NCBI RefSeq assembly: GCF_008692605.1
Contig: NZ_LFCT01000003.1
Span: 1-64,000, forward strand
Reading direction: 5' to 3'
Source of the DNA: Sphingobium estronivorans
GTDB lineage: Bacteria > Pseudomonadota > Alphaproteobacteria > Sphingomonadales > Sphingomonadaceae
DNA: 64,000 nucleotides
This document shows positions 23,780-31,850 of this stretch, in pieces. Numbering within the stretch: the stretch's first letter is position 1; the number at the start of each line of letters is the position of its first letter. The notes under the pieces are model-generated. The model was not told the origin of the DNA. It made no database searches and worked only from the letters and a program-made list of their open reading frames with translations. The position numbers and the translations under genes are program-made.

Positions 23780-25045
23780 ATGAAATTCGCGCGTCCCTTG
23801 ATCCTTGCCGGCCTGCTGCTGACCGCTCCGGGCGCGCAGGCGCAGTTGCTGCCCTCCCCCCGCGAAGCATGGGACCAAGTGGGGGGACAGGTGCGCGGCA
23901 TGGCGCCCGGCGTCCTCGACCGGGTCGAAAGCACGTTGGATCAGACCAGATTGGATCAGACAGGGCTTTCCCCCGCCCGGCTGGCCGACAGGTTGATGGC
24001 GGCGCGGACCGCGCGGATCGGCGACCTGCTGCGACGGGAGGGAGATACCATCGAACTGGATGATCGACGCGAACCGGCGCGGCGCGGCGTGATCCTGCTG
24101 ACTGGCGCCAGGGGGCAGAGCATCGATGCGCTGCGGTCGGCGGGCTATGGCGTGGAGACGGAGGCCGTCGAAGGACTGGACCTCCGCATCACGCGGCTCA
24201 CCGTGCCAAAGGGGCAAAGTCTCTCTCGCGCGCTGAAACAGGTGCGATCCATCGCGCCGGAAGCGGAAGCGAGCGCGGATAATCTCTATTTCCCCAGTGG
24301 GCCGGGGTTGGCGCTTGCCACGACGGCGCTTGCCGAGGGAGGCGCGGTACGGGGCCGAAGCGCAGGTCTGATCGACGGAGGCGTAGCGAAGCACCCGGCG
24401 CTGAGCGGACCTATCGAACAACAGGGCTTTGCCCGGGGCGCTCCCCGGGCCAGCGCCCATGGAACGGCGGTCGCCTCGCTCATCAGTGGAACCGGGATCG
24501 TGCGCGGCGCGGCCCCCGGCGTGCCGTTGCTGGTGGCCGATGTCTATGGCGACGACCCGGCCGGCGGTGGGGCCTTTGCGATCGCGCGGGCGCTCGGCTG
24601 GATGGCGGCGCGGGGCGCGGATGTGGTGACGGTCAGCCTGGTCGGGCCGGACAATCCGCTGCTGGCGGGCGCGATCCGGCTGGCGCGGGACAAGGGCGTG
24701 AGAGTGGTCGCGGCGGTCGGCAATGACGGCCCGGCAGCGCCCCCTGCCTACCCCGCCTCCTATCCCGATGTCATCGCGGTGACAGGCATTGACGGGCGCG
24801 GGCGGCTGTTACCGGAGGCCGGGCGGGCGCGGCATGTCGATTTCGCCGCGCCGGGCGCGGACATGAACGCTGCCCGGGCCGATGGCGGCAAGGGGCGCGT
24901 GCGCGGAACCAGCTTTGCCGCGCCGCTGGTCGCGGGGCGGCTGTTCGCGACCGGCAGCCTTGACGCCCTGCTGAGCGAGGCCAAGTCTGGCGGCAAGGGG
25001 TTGGGCAAAGGCGTCATCTGCGGATCTTGCAGAAACATGGATTGA
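23780..25045 (+). CDS. Exported subtilisin-like (S8) serine protease
   Basis: A 421-residue protein from ATG 23780, which follows GAGGTGGAG and starts a clear signal peptide ending in AQA. ATG 23723 is possible but would bury the signal. Residues 25-200 are a pro-like or linker region (I9-like part LRSAGYGVETEAV). The catalytic triad is present: Asp in GLIDGGV, His in SAHGTAVASLISG, Ser in GTSFAAPLVAG, with the oxyanion Asn in VVAAVGNDGP. It ends soon after the protease core, so no autotransporter barrel is fused. Divergent from the ECF sigma/anti-sigma pair, it is a likely member of that regulon. Confidence 0.88.
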   Translation: MKFARPLILAGLLLTAPGAQAQLLPSPREAWDQVGGQVRGMAPGVLDRVESTLDQTRLDQTGLSPARLADRLMAARTARIGDLLRREGDTIELDDRREPARRGVILLTGARGQSIDALRSAGYGVETEAVEGLDLRITRLTVPKGQSLSRALKQVRSIAPEAEASADNLYFPSGPGLALATTALAEGGAVRGRSAGLIDGGVAKHPALSGPIEQQGFARGAPRASAHGTAVASLISGTGIVRGAAPGVPLLVADVYGDDPAGGGAFAIARALGWMAARGADVVTVSLVGPDNPLLAGAIRLARDKGVRVVAAVGNDGPAAPPAYPASYPDVIAVTGIDGRGRLLPEAGRARHVDFAAPGADMNAARADGGKGRVRGTSFAAPLVAGRLFATGSLDALLSEAKSGGKGLGKGVICGSCRNMD

Positions 25046-25145
25046 ATTTCAGTATCTTGTGAACATTTTTTGGTGCTTTGGGATTAAATCGATCGGCCAG
25101 CCCGTTGTCCCTTCATCGGATCGACAACGAACAAGGAGACGATCG

Positions 25146-25829
25146 ATGAAGATGAAGCTCTTTCTTGCTACCGCTGCCCTCGCCGCTCTGACGGCTGCCC
25201 CTGCTTCGGCCCAGCTGCTGGGCGGCGGCGGTGGCGGCATGCTGGGTGGTGGCCTGGGCGGCACGCTGGGCAGCGCGACCGGATCGCTGGGCGGTACCTT
25301 TGGCGGGTCGGGCGGCGTAGGCCTTGACCGCAGCATCGACCTTGAGAACGGCCGTGTCGGCGCCAGTGGGTCGGGCCATGGCAGCGGCAATGGGTCTGCC
25401 AGCGGATCGGTGACCCGCCACGGCAAGAGCCATGGCGGCAGCGCATCGGGTTCGGCCAACGGTTCCGCCAGCGGTAGCCTGACCGCAGATACGCTGGGCA
25501 CCAGCGATGTCCGCAACGCCGTCGGCGGCGCACGGGACCAGGTGACCAACACCGCAGGCGCGGCGCGGGATCGAGCAGCTACGGCTGCCGGCAACACCCG
25601 CGACCGGGTTGGCGCGACGGCGAGCGCCGCTCATGACCGCGCCACCGATGCAGCGGGCCGCACGCGCTCCGTTGCGGGGAGTGCCGCCGGCAGCGCGGCG
25701 GGGTCCGCGAGCGGTCTTGCCAATAATGCCGGCAGTGCCGCCTCGATCGACGCTGGCGGCCAGCTTTCCGGCAGCGGACAGGCTTCGGGCCAGAGCCAGT
25801 CCTCCTCTTCGGATCAGGCGGCCAACTAG
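25146..25829 (+). CDS. Exported Gly/Ser/Ala-rich low-complexity protein
   Basis: A 227-residue protein with AAGGAG 7 bases before its ATG and a signal peptide ending ASA-Q. The mature part is nearly all Gly, Ser, Ala, Asn, Asp and Arg. It includes LLGGGGGG runs, SGSANGSASGS-type repeats and AGAARDRA-type repeats. There is no cysteine and no fold I recognise. Such sequences suit a flexible surface or extracellular-matrix protein. It lies 100 bases after the subtilase, so it could be a substrate or co-regulated product, but that is a guess. Confidence 0.75.
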   Translation: MKMKLFLATAALAALTAAPASAQLLGGGGGGMLGGGLGGTLGSATGSLGGTFGGSGGVGLDRSIDLENGRVGASGSGHGSGNGSASGSVTRHGKSHGGSASGSANGSASGSLTADTLGTSDVRNAVGGARDQVTNTAGAARDRAATAAGNTRDRVGATASAAHDRATDAAGRTRSVAGSAAGSAAGSASGLANNAGSAASIDAGGQLSGSGQASGQSQSSSSDQAAN

Positions 25830-25932
25830 AGCATCGTGCGGAAAAGTGGGAACCGGTTTTCCGCAGAAAAAAGATGCGACAACAAAAAAATAGAGCGCGC
25901 GTCATGCGTCTGATTTAACGGAGCGCGCTCTA
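25830..25932. repeat. Composite palindromic intergenic repeat
   Basis: Two palindromes follow one another. The first has arms TGCGGAAAA (25837-25845) and TTTTCCGCA (25857-25865), with a wider GCATC/GATGC pair around it. The second has arms TAGAGCGCGC (25891-25900) and GCGCGCTCTA (25923-25932). The core of the first resembles a short palindromic element I recognise as common between genes in alphaproteobacteria. It also sits where the Gly-rich gene's transcript would end, so it may double as its terminator. Confidence 0.6.
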
Positions 25933-25973
25933 CCCCCCGCAGCTGGCTTTCAGCCCGCTTGCCGCCTGACCAA

Positions 25974-26008
25974 AAAGACCGGCGATCCCTATCGGATCGC
26001 CGGTCTTT
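25974..26008. terminator. Strong intrinsic terminator
   Basis: A perfect 15-bp stem, AAAGACCGGCGATCC (25974-25988) with GGATCGCCGGTCTTT (25994-26008), and a 5-base loop. A-rich and T-rich flanks on either side make it usable in both directions. From here to the PilZ gene (26009-26179) I see only AT-rich promoter-like sequence. Confidence 0.8.
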
Positions 26009-26179
26009 TCTCGAATAAATTTACTCCTGATATAAATCGGTTAGATTGTTACGCCTTCCCATGGCTGGCAAAAAAAGCTAGATCGGCGGCATAAAAAGGG
26101 TCCGACGGGCGTTTACTGTACGGGACAAAGGCGCCACGGGTGCTTCGCGGCACCATCAATCAACAGTTGCGGGACATTC

Positions 26180-26599
26180 ATGCCCGATTTCGATCCCGAT
26201 TTCCTGTCCAAACGTCTCTATGACCGGCAGCGTCGGCTGCTGAAGGCACGCATGCGTCATCCGCGTCATGGCGAAGTCGACATACTGGTCCGTGACGTGT
26301 CGGAACGCGGCCTGGGCGGACGATGCGAGCTTGAGCTGGCTGTGGGAGATCATGTCGTCATCGGCCTTCCCGACTGTTCCCCCGCCGAAGGCCGGATCGC
26401 ATGGCGCAAGGGACAGGCTTTCGGCGTCCAGCTCGACGCGCCGATCAACCCGGAAACGGTGAAAAGTCCCCCGTCCGGCGAACGCCCGGCTGAAGCAGGC
26501 TATCAGGTGCCCACCCGCTTTCGCGCATCGGTCGAGACGAAGAGACCCGGTTTCCGCACCCGAACTCCGGGGATCGACACAAAGACCAAATGGAGTTGA
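26180..26599 (+). CDS. PilZ domain protein
   Basis: A 139-residue cytoplasmic protein built around one PilZ domain (about residues 15-95). The c-di-GMP-binding pattern is partly visible: an Arg-rich start RQRRLLKARMR and then DVSERGLGG (the D-x-S-x-x-G motif). It could sense c-di-GMP, possibly made by the GGDEF-EAL protein at 33403-35925, but the target is unknown. The C-terminal 45 residues are polar and probably disordered. Confidence 0.8.
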   Translation: MPDFDPDFLSKRLYDRQRRLLKARMRHPRHGEVDILVRDVSERGLGGRCELELAVGDHVVIGLPDCSPAEGRIAWRKGQAFGVQLDAPINPETVKSPPSGERPAEAGYQVPTRFRASVETKRPGFRTRTPGIDTKTKWS

Positions 26600-26617
26600 A
26601 ACAGGAACACAAAGGAC

Positions 26618-26648
26618 AAGACCGGCGCCCCTGAGGACCGCCGGTCTT
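26618..26648. terminator. Hairpin between converging PilZ and ctrA genes
   Basis: A 10-bp stem, AAGACCGGCG (26618-26627) with CGCCGGTCTT (26639-26648), and an 11-base loop. It lies between two converging genes and can serve both. Its stem shares the AAGACCGGCG core with the terminator at 25974-26008, so the PilZ gene is bracketed by related hairpins. Confidence 0.7.
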
Positions 26649-26680
26649 TCCACCCCCGTTGAACAGATAGGCGGGGCGCG

Positions 26681-27388
26681 TCAGGCCACCTTGGTCGCCA
26701 GCTCTTCCGCCTCGTCCGGGTCGCGCAGCACATAACCGCGGCCCCAAACCGTCTCGATATAATTCTCGCCGCCACAGGCCAGCGCCAGCTTCTTGCGCAA
26801 CTTGCAGATGAAGACGTCGATGATCTTGAGTTCAGGCTCGTCCATGCCGCCATAAAGGTGGTTCAGGAACATTTCCTTGGTCAGCGTCGTGCCCTTGCGA
26901 AGCGAGAGCAGTTCCAGCATCGCATATTCCTTGCCGGTCAGGTGAACGCGGTTGCCGTCCACTTCCACCGTCTTCGCGTCAAGGTTAACCGACAGCTTGC
27001 CGGTGCGGATGACCGACTGCGAATGTCCCTTGGACCGGCGCACCACGGCATGGATGCGGGCGATCAGTTCCTCCCGATGGAAGGGCTTGGTCACATAATC
27101 GTCGGCGCCGAAACCGAAGGAACGGACCTTGCTGTCCATTTCCGCAATGCCCGACAGGATCAGCACGGGGGTCTGCACCTTCGCCGCGCGAAGCTTCTTG
27201 AGCACGTCATAGCCGTGCATGTCCGGCAGGTTCAGGTCCAGGCAGATGATGTCGTAATCATACAGCTTGCCGAGGTCGAGACCCTCTTCGCCAAGGTCGG
27301 TCGTGTAGACGTTGAACCCCTCGGTCGTGAGCATAAGCTCAATCGCCTTGGCGGTTGTCGGTTCGTCTTCGATTAGCAGCACGCGCAT
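26681..27388 (-). CDS. ctrA: Cell-cycle response regulator CtrA
   Basis: A 235-residue OmpR-type regulator. The receiver domain begins [20 protein letters not shown] and has the phospho-acceptor Asp51 ([10 protein letters not shown]), the same number as in Caulobacter. The winged-helix DNA-binding domain covers about residues 130-230 ([37 protein letters not shown]). AAGGGGC lies 5 bases before ATG 27388; the longer open frame has no support. CtrA controls division, motility and envelope genes in alphaproteobacteria, through phosphorylation by the CckA-ChpT relay (not in this window). Confidence 0.96.
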   Translation of the reverse strand: MRVLLIEDEPTTAKAIELMLTTEGFNVYTTDLGEEGLDLGKLYDYDIICLDLNLPDMHGYDVLKKLRAAKVQTPVLILSGIAEMDSKVRSFGFGADDYVTKPFHREELIARIHAVVRRSKGHSQSVIRTGKLSVNLDAKTVEVDGNRVHLTGKEYAMLELLSLRKGTTLTKEMFLNHLYGGMDEPELKIIDVFICKLRKKLALACGGENYIETVWGRGYVLRDPDEAEELATKVA

Positions 27389-27449
27389 GTGAAGCCCCTT
27401 TGCGTAGCAGTCCCGTTCACCCCCAGAGAACGGTCCCCACTCCAATTCA

Positions 27450-27579
27450 TTAACCAAAAAACTTCTGAAGGACAAAGGTTAATTTTTAGATAACTCAAGG
27501 ATTCCAGCGAGTCGTGCGATTTGAATCAGTTTCGGTCGATTTGATCCCGAAATGATTCATCTGGAGTCAATATGGATTC
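27450..27579. promoter_or_regulatory. ctrA upstream region with a GANTC cluster and facing TTAACC half-sites
   Basis: Six GANTC sites, the target of the cell-cycle methylase CcrM, occur at 27500, 27509, 27523, 27554, 27564 and 27575. Closer to the gene, TTAACC (27450-27455) and GGTTAA (27477-27482) face each other; TTAACC is the CtrA half-site. In Caulobacter, ctrA transcription is governed by a GANTC in promoter P1 (with GcrA) and by CtrA itself. The same logic is inferred here. Promoter boxes themselves are not assigned. Confidence 0.6.
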
Positions 27580-27596
27580 GACTTCGAAATGATTGC

Positions 27597-28490
27597 TCAA
27601 CAGCCATGATGGCGGGTCAGGAAATCCAGCACCGCATCGACCCGCGCGGGGCGCAGGCGCGACGGCGGGGTGACCAGATGGATGCCCAGCGCCGGCGGGC
27701 GCCAATCGGCAAGAATTTCTTCCAGATCGCCTGAGGCCAGGGCATCGCCGATAATGAAATCAGGCAGCCGGGCGATGCCGACACCGGCGCGCAGGGCAGG
27801 CAGCATCGCCTCCCCGCTGTTGACCGTGATGCGCGCCCGGACCTGCACCACGACATTCTGCTGGCCGGGGCCCGAAAAGCGCCAGACGTCCGGCGTCTGG
27901 ACATTGGCGTAGCAAAGGCAGTCATGACTGCCGAGGTCGGTGGGATGCGCCGGGCGGCCCCGCTCCGCCAGATAGGCGGGCGATGCGACGACATGCATGT
28001 TGACGTCCGCCAGCCGCCGGGCGCGGAGCGAACTGTCCGGCATGTCGGCGATGCGGATGGTCGCGTCCAGGCCCATTTCGATCAGATCGATGCGGGCGTC
28101 GGACAAATGCAGGTCAATGTCGACCTGCGGATTCTGCTTGGTGAATTCCGCGATCAGCGGCGCGACGCGGAGCAGGCCGAAGGTCATCGGCGCGCCCAAC
28201 CGGACCGTACCGGACAGTTCCGCCGTTTCGTCCCGCGCAGCCTCCTCAGCCGCCTGCCCTTCGCCCAGGATGCGGGCCGCATGATCGGCCAGCCGCTTGC
28301 CGCTTTCGGTGAGCGTCAAACGGCGGCTGGTGCGGCTGAACAGGCTGGTGTCGAGATGCTGTTCCAGACGGGTCACTGCCTTGGAAACGGTGGCCTTGGA
28401 AACGCTGAGCGCCTTGGCGGCGTCGGTGAAGCTGCGATGCTCCACCACGGCGGCGAACATGGCCCAGGCTTCGAAATCGGGAAGACGCAT
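27597..28490 (-). CDS. LysR-family transcriptional regulator
   Basis: A 297-residue regulator with an N-terminal winged helix-turn-helix (EHRSFTDAAKALSVSKATVSKAVTRLE, abbreviated here as SFTDAAKAL and SKATVSKAV) and a periplasmic-binding-like effector domain from about residue 90. It is divergent from the pirin gene with 124 bases between the starts, the usual arrangement for LysR control of the neighbour. The effector is unknown. Downstream it leads into the ctrA promoter region. Confidence 0.92.
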   Translation of the reverse strand: MRLPDFEAWAMFAAVVEHRSFTDAAKALSVSKATVSKAVTRLEQHLDTSLFSRTSRRLTLTESGKRLADHAARILGEGQAAEEAARDETAELSGTVRLGAPMTFGLLRVAPLIAEFTKQNPQVDIDLHLSDARIDLIEMGLDATIRIADMPDSSLRARRLADVNMHVVASPAYLAERGRPAHPTDLGSHDCLCYANVQTPDVWRFSGPGQQNVVVQVRARITVNSGEAMLPALRAGVGIARLPDFIIGDALASGDLEEILADWRPPALGIHLVTPPSRLRPARVDAVLDFLTRHHGC

Positions 28491-28493
28491 AAG

Positions 28494-28549
28494 GAAACAA
28501 TCCGTTTCAATGCTGCTTATTTAAGAAACAATCCTGATCGCTAGATTGT
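28494..28549. promoter_or_regulatory. Candidate LysR operators between lysR and pirin genes
   Basis: GAAACAATCC occurs twice in direct order (28494-28503 and 28525-28534), 31 bases apart, about three helix turns. The second copy also forms ACAATC-N10-GATTGT (28528-28549), a dyad like the T-N11-A LysR box. Placement beside the divergent starts supports binding by the LysR protein. Confidence 0.55.
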
Positions 28550-28614
28550 CGGAAAGCAAGCCGGAACCTCCCCTCCGGGAAGTTGGCGGCAGGACATTCG
28601 AAAGGCATCAGCAT

Positions 28615-29334
28615 ATGAGCACGACAATCGGGAGCCGCATTGAACGCCGCCCCTTCGCCTCGCTTGGCCATGCCGACCATGGCTGGCTGAACGCGCGGCA
28701 TCATTTCTCCTTTGCGGACTATCACGACCCCGCCCGCATGCATTGGGGCGCAATCCGGGTGTGGAATGACGATGAAATCGGCCCGCGTTCGGGCTTTCCC
28801 CCGCATCCCCATGCCGACATGGAAATCATTACCTATGTCCGCAAGGGCGCGATCACCCACCAGGACAGTCTGGGGAACAAGGGCCGTACCGAGGCCGGCG
28901 ACGTCCAGGTGATGAGCGCTGGAACCGGCATCCGCCACGCCGAATATAATCTGGAGGATGAGACGACGACGCTCTTCCAGATCTGGGTCATCCCCCGCAA
29001 CCGGGGCGGCCAGCCGAGTTGGGGCGCCAAGCCTTTCCCCAAGGGCGATCGTTCCGGCAAGCTGACAGTCCTTGCCAGCGGTTATGAGGAGGACAAGGAA
29101 GCGCTGCGCATCCGTGCTGACGCCCGTCTGCTGGGCGCCACCGTCAAGGCGGGCGAGAGCGTGACCTATGACAGCGCCGAAGGGCGTCACCTCTATCTGG
29201 TCCCGGCGACGGGACGGATCGAGATCGATGGCCAGATTTTCGAGGCGCGCGACGGCGCCGCCATCATCGGCGGCGCGGCCGTCACCATCAAGGCCATCGA
29301 GGACACGGAAATCGTCCTCGTGGACAGCGAATAA
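28615..29334 (+). CDS. Pirin family protein
   Basis: A 239-residue double-cupin protein. The metal-binding N-terminal cupin shows [22 protein letters not shown] and [10 protein letters not shown]. Bacterial pirins of the YhaK/YhhW type bind a metal and some act as quercetin 2,3-dioxygenase, while others sense redox state. ATG 28615 is chosen as the first conserved start. It is divergent from a LysR regulator that probably controls it. Confidence 0.9.
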   Translation: MSTTIGSRIERRPFASLGHADHGWLNARHHFSFADYHDPARMHWGAIRVWNDDEIGPRSGFPPHPHADMEIITYVRKGAITHQDSLGNKGRTEAGDVQVMSAGTGIRHAEYNLEDETTTLFQIWVIPRNRGGQPSWGAKPFPKGDRSGKLTVLASGYEEDKEALRIRADARLLGATVKAGESVTYDSAEGRHLYLVPATGRIEIDGQIFEARDGAAIIGGAAVTIKAIEDTEIVLVDSE

Positions 29335-29357
29335 GGCCCCATCCCCTCCGGGGCCAA

Positions 29358-29405
29358 GGCCGCCCGCGTTTCTCCCCCCCCCTCACGCGGGCGGCCAAAT
29401 TTTTT
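29358..29405 (+). terminator. Intrinsic terminator of the pirin gene
   Basis: A perfect 12-bp stem, GGCCGCCCGCGT (29358-29369) with ACGCGGGCGGCC (29385-29396), is followed directly by AAATTTTTT. This is a classic rho-independent terminator 24 bases after the pirin stop codon. Confidence 0.88.
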
Positions 29406-29450
29406 CGAAACCTTTTATCGATCAATGCATTAACGCGATTGGAGACAGTC

Positions 29451-30050
29451 ATGGCCAAGGTTCTGGTTCTCTATTATTCTTCCTACGGTCACATCGAAAC
29501 GATGGCGAAGGCCGTAGCGGAAGGCGCTGCCGCCGCCGGCGCGCAGGTCGACATCAAGCGCGTGCCCGAAACCGCGCCGCTGGAAGTGGCGCAGGCCGCC
29601 CATTTCAAGCTCGATCAGGAAGCGCCGATCGCGACGGTAGCCGATCTGGCCGAGTATGACGCGATCATCGTCGGGACCGGCACCCGCTTCGGCCGGATGT
29701 CGAGTCAGATGGCGGCCTTCCTCGACCAGGCGGGCGGCCTGTGGGCGCGCGGCGCGCTGAACGGCAAGGTCGGCGGTGCCTTCACCTCAACCGCCAGCCA
29801 GCATGGCGGGCAGGAAACCACGCTGTTTTCGATCATCACCAATCTGCTGCATTTCGGCATGGTGATCGTCGGCCTCGACTATGGCTTCACCGCGCAGATG
29901 GGCGTGGACAAGGTGCGCGGCGGCGCGCCCTACGGTGCGACGACCATCGCGGACGGCGACGGCAGCCGCCAGCCGGGCGAGGAAGAGTTGGAAGGCGCGC
30001 GTTATCAGGGTCGCCGGATCGCGGAAACCGCGCTGAAGCTGCACGGTTAA
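29451..30050 (+). CDS. wrbA: NAD(P)H:quinone oxidoreductase, WrbA type
   Basis: A 199-residue flavodoxin-like enzyme that reduces quinones by two electrons with FMN, protecting against redox stress. The FMN phosphate loop is [12 protein letters not shown] and [13 protein letters not shown] is the ring-binding loop. GGAG lies 6 bases before ATG 29451. Length and sequence fit WrbA. Its pairing with the pirin suggests a stress-response pair, although a terminator separates them. Confidence 0.93.
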   Translation: MAKVLVLYYSSYGHIETMAKAVAEGAAAAGAQVDIKRVPETAPLEVAQAAHFKLDQEAPIATVADLAEYDAIIVGTGTRFGRMSSQMAAFLDQAGGLWARGALNGKVGGAFTSTASQHGGQETTLFSIITNLLHFGMVIVGLDYGFTAQMGVDKVRGGAPYGATTIADGDGSRQPGEEELEGARYQGRRIAETALKLHG

Positions 30051-30086
30051 CAGTTGTTGAGCCTTGGGTCGCAAGGCATCAACGCC

Positions 30087-30127
30087 AGCGGGGAGCCGGC
30101 ACGCGATTGCGGGTCGGCTCCCTCGCT
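30087..30127 (+). terminator. Hairpin after wrbA
   Basis: GGGAGCCG (30091-30098) pairs with CGGCTCCC (30115-30122), and the outer bases AGCG/CGCT extend the stem. It lies between the converging wrbA and acyltransferase genes. No T-tract follows. Confidence 0.55.
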
Positions 30128-30139
30128 TTGGTCATGACA

Positions 30140-31102
30140 TCACAGGAAGATGCGTCGCGCCGTTGGCGAAGATCGCATCAGATAATAAGCGGCCAGCGGC
30201 AGAATCAGCGCCTGCATCAACAACCACGGCTTGCTCAAGTAGGGCGAGAGATAGTGGATCACCGCGACATGCAGATACATGATGACCAGTGAGGCGCGAC
30301 CGATGGCAGCGATCCAGCCGCCAAAGGGCGCCACCCGCACCGAAAGGCGAAACAGCAGGAAGCAGGTCGCGACCGCGGAGCCGATGGACAACAGCGGCCA
30401 GCCATAATCCGCCGCTTTCATGTTGAGCGTCGGCAGCAGCACCGTCAGGCCCGCCAGCGACAGAAACGCGAAGGGCGCCAGCATCCAGCTCCGCCATGTC
30501 ATCCGTTGCCACGCCGCACCGATCCAGAGCAGCGACAGCGCCATGGGCACGGTGAGCAGGCCGAGCGGCGACAGGGTGGTGAACCGGCCCACGGCATAGG
30601 CGATCAGCAAGCATGGCAGCAGCACCCAGGCCCAGTGCCGATCGAGCGGATCGGGCCAACGGGCCAGCCCCATATTGAACAGGATGCGCGCCAGCATCAG
30701 GCAGGGCACGAACCAGAAGATCGTGAACGGCCCGCGCAACCAGGAACCGCCCAGCAGGATCGGCAGCACATCCTTCGGCCAGTCGTGGAAGATCGGCCGC
30801 CCGCCCTTCATCGTCTCGATGATCTGGTCGGCGACGATCAGCAGGATCAGGAATGCGGCATAGGGCCGCATCTGCGAACCAAGCTGGCGACGGGTAAAAG
30901 ACGCCACCGGCTGCGGCCGGGACAGCAGGCCCGACAGCAGGAAGAACAGCGGCATATGGAAACTGTACATCGCGTCGCGCAGCCCCCCGCGCGTCCACAC
31001 ATGGCCGACCACCACGGCGATGATGCCGATGCCGCGCGCGACATCGATCCATTCCAGCCGCCCCCCGCCGTGCGGGTGCGCCTCATGCCCCCTGTTCTCC
31101 AT
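30140..31102 (-). CDS. Acyltransferase family 3 integral membrane protein
   Basis: A 320-residue membrane protein with about ten hydrophobic segments. It opens with the family signature WIDVARGIGIIAVVVGHVW, including the conserved Arg and His, and then FHMPLFFLLSGLL. Members add O-acyl groups, usually acetyl, to cell-surface sugars or glucans (OafA, OpgC and similar). ATG 31102 is chosen over GTG 31108. No neighbouring gene fixes the substrate. Confidence 0.88.
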   Translation of the reverse strand: MENRGHEAHPHGGGRLEWIDVARGIGIIAVVVGHVWTRGGLRDAMYSFHMPLFFLLSGLLSRPQPVASFTRRQLGSQMRPYAAFLILLIVADQIIETMKGGRPIFHDWPKDVLPILLGGSWLRGPFTIFWFVPCLMLARILFNMGLARWPDPLDRHWAWVLLPCLLIAYAVGRFTTLSPLGLLTVPMALSLLWIGAAWQRMTWRSWMLAPFAFLSLAGLTVLLPTLNMKAADYGWPLLSIGSAVATCFLLFRLSVRVAPFGGWIAAIGRASLVIMYLHVAVIHYLSPYLSKPWLLMQALILPLAAYYLMRSSPTARRIFL

Positions 31103-31169
31103 AAGCACGACGCCCTATAGGAAGCCGCACGCGCGTCAATCGCTTCCCTGAATTTACGGAAAACGCCTC

Positions 31170-31847
31170 TTGTCCCTGCTTCACGACCGAGTCCTGTTCA
31201 TCGATGGCGAGGCCATCATCCTCGACAAGCCCGCCGGCCTGCCCGTCGACGCGCCGCGCGACGGGTCGCTCAGCCTGGAGAACCACCTTTCTTCGTTGAC
31301 CTTCGGCTTTCAGCGCTGGCCGCTGCCGGTCCATCGGCTGGACCGTGACACCAGCGGTTGCCTCGCCCTTGCCCGCAATCCCAAGGCGCACAAGCGCTTT
31401 GCCGCCGCTTTCGAGGCGGGAACCGTCGCCAAGCGCTATGTCGCCGTGCTGGACGGCGTGCCGGCAGAGGAAAGCGGCACCATCGAACTCGCGCTCAAGA
31501 AGATCAGCACGCAGGCGCAGGGCTGGCGGATGATCCCGGCGAAGGCAGGCAAGACGGCGCTCACCGAATGGCGCAAGATCGCGGAAAAGGATGGCCGGTC
31601 GCTGATCGTCTTCACACCGCGAACCGGGCGCACGCACCAGATTCGCACCCATGCGCTGCATGGCCTTGGCTTCGGCATTGTCGGCGATCCGGTCTATGGA
31701 TCGGGCGGTGAGCCGATGCTGCTCCACAGCCGCTTCCTCAGCATCCCGCGCGGCGAGAAGGCTCCGGCGGAGGCGACCGCCCCCTTGCCGGAAAGCTTCG
31801 CTGCGGCAGGTTTCGGGCAAGAATTGCTCGAACAGGCGGGGCTGTAA
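31170..31847 (+). CDS. RluA-family pseudouridine synthase
   Basis: A 225-residue enzyme that isomerises uridine in rRNA or tRNA. The catalytic motif HRLDRDTSG holds the nucleophile Asp58. RTGRTHQIRTH is the other family signature. It lacks an S4 domain and is short, like RluA or TruC-type enzymes; which RNA site it modifies is unknown. The TTG start is weak and uncertain. arfB starts 3 bases after its stop, so both act on ribosome or RNA functions. Confidence 0.9.
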   Translation: MSLLHDRVLFIDGEAIILDKPAGLPVDAPRDGSLSLENHLSSLTFGFQRWPLPVHRLDRDTSGCLALARNPKAHKRFAAAFEAGTVAKRYVAVLDGVPAEESGTIELALKKISTQAQGWRMIPAKAGKTALTEWRKIAEKDGRSLIVFTPRTGRTHQIRTHALHGLGFGIVGDPVYGSGGEPMLLHSRFLSIPRGEKAPAEATAPLPESFAAAGFGQELLEQAGL

Positions 31848-31850
31848 GGC

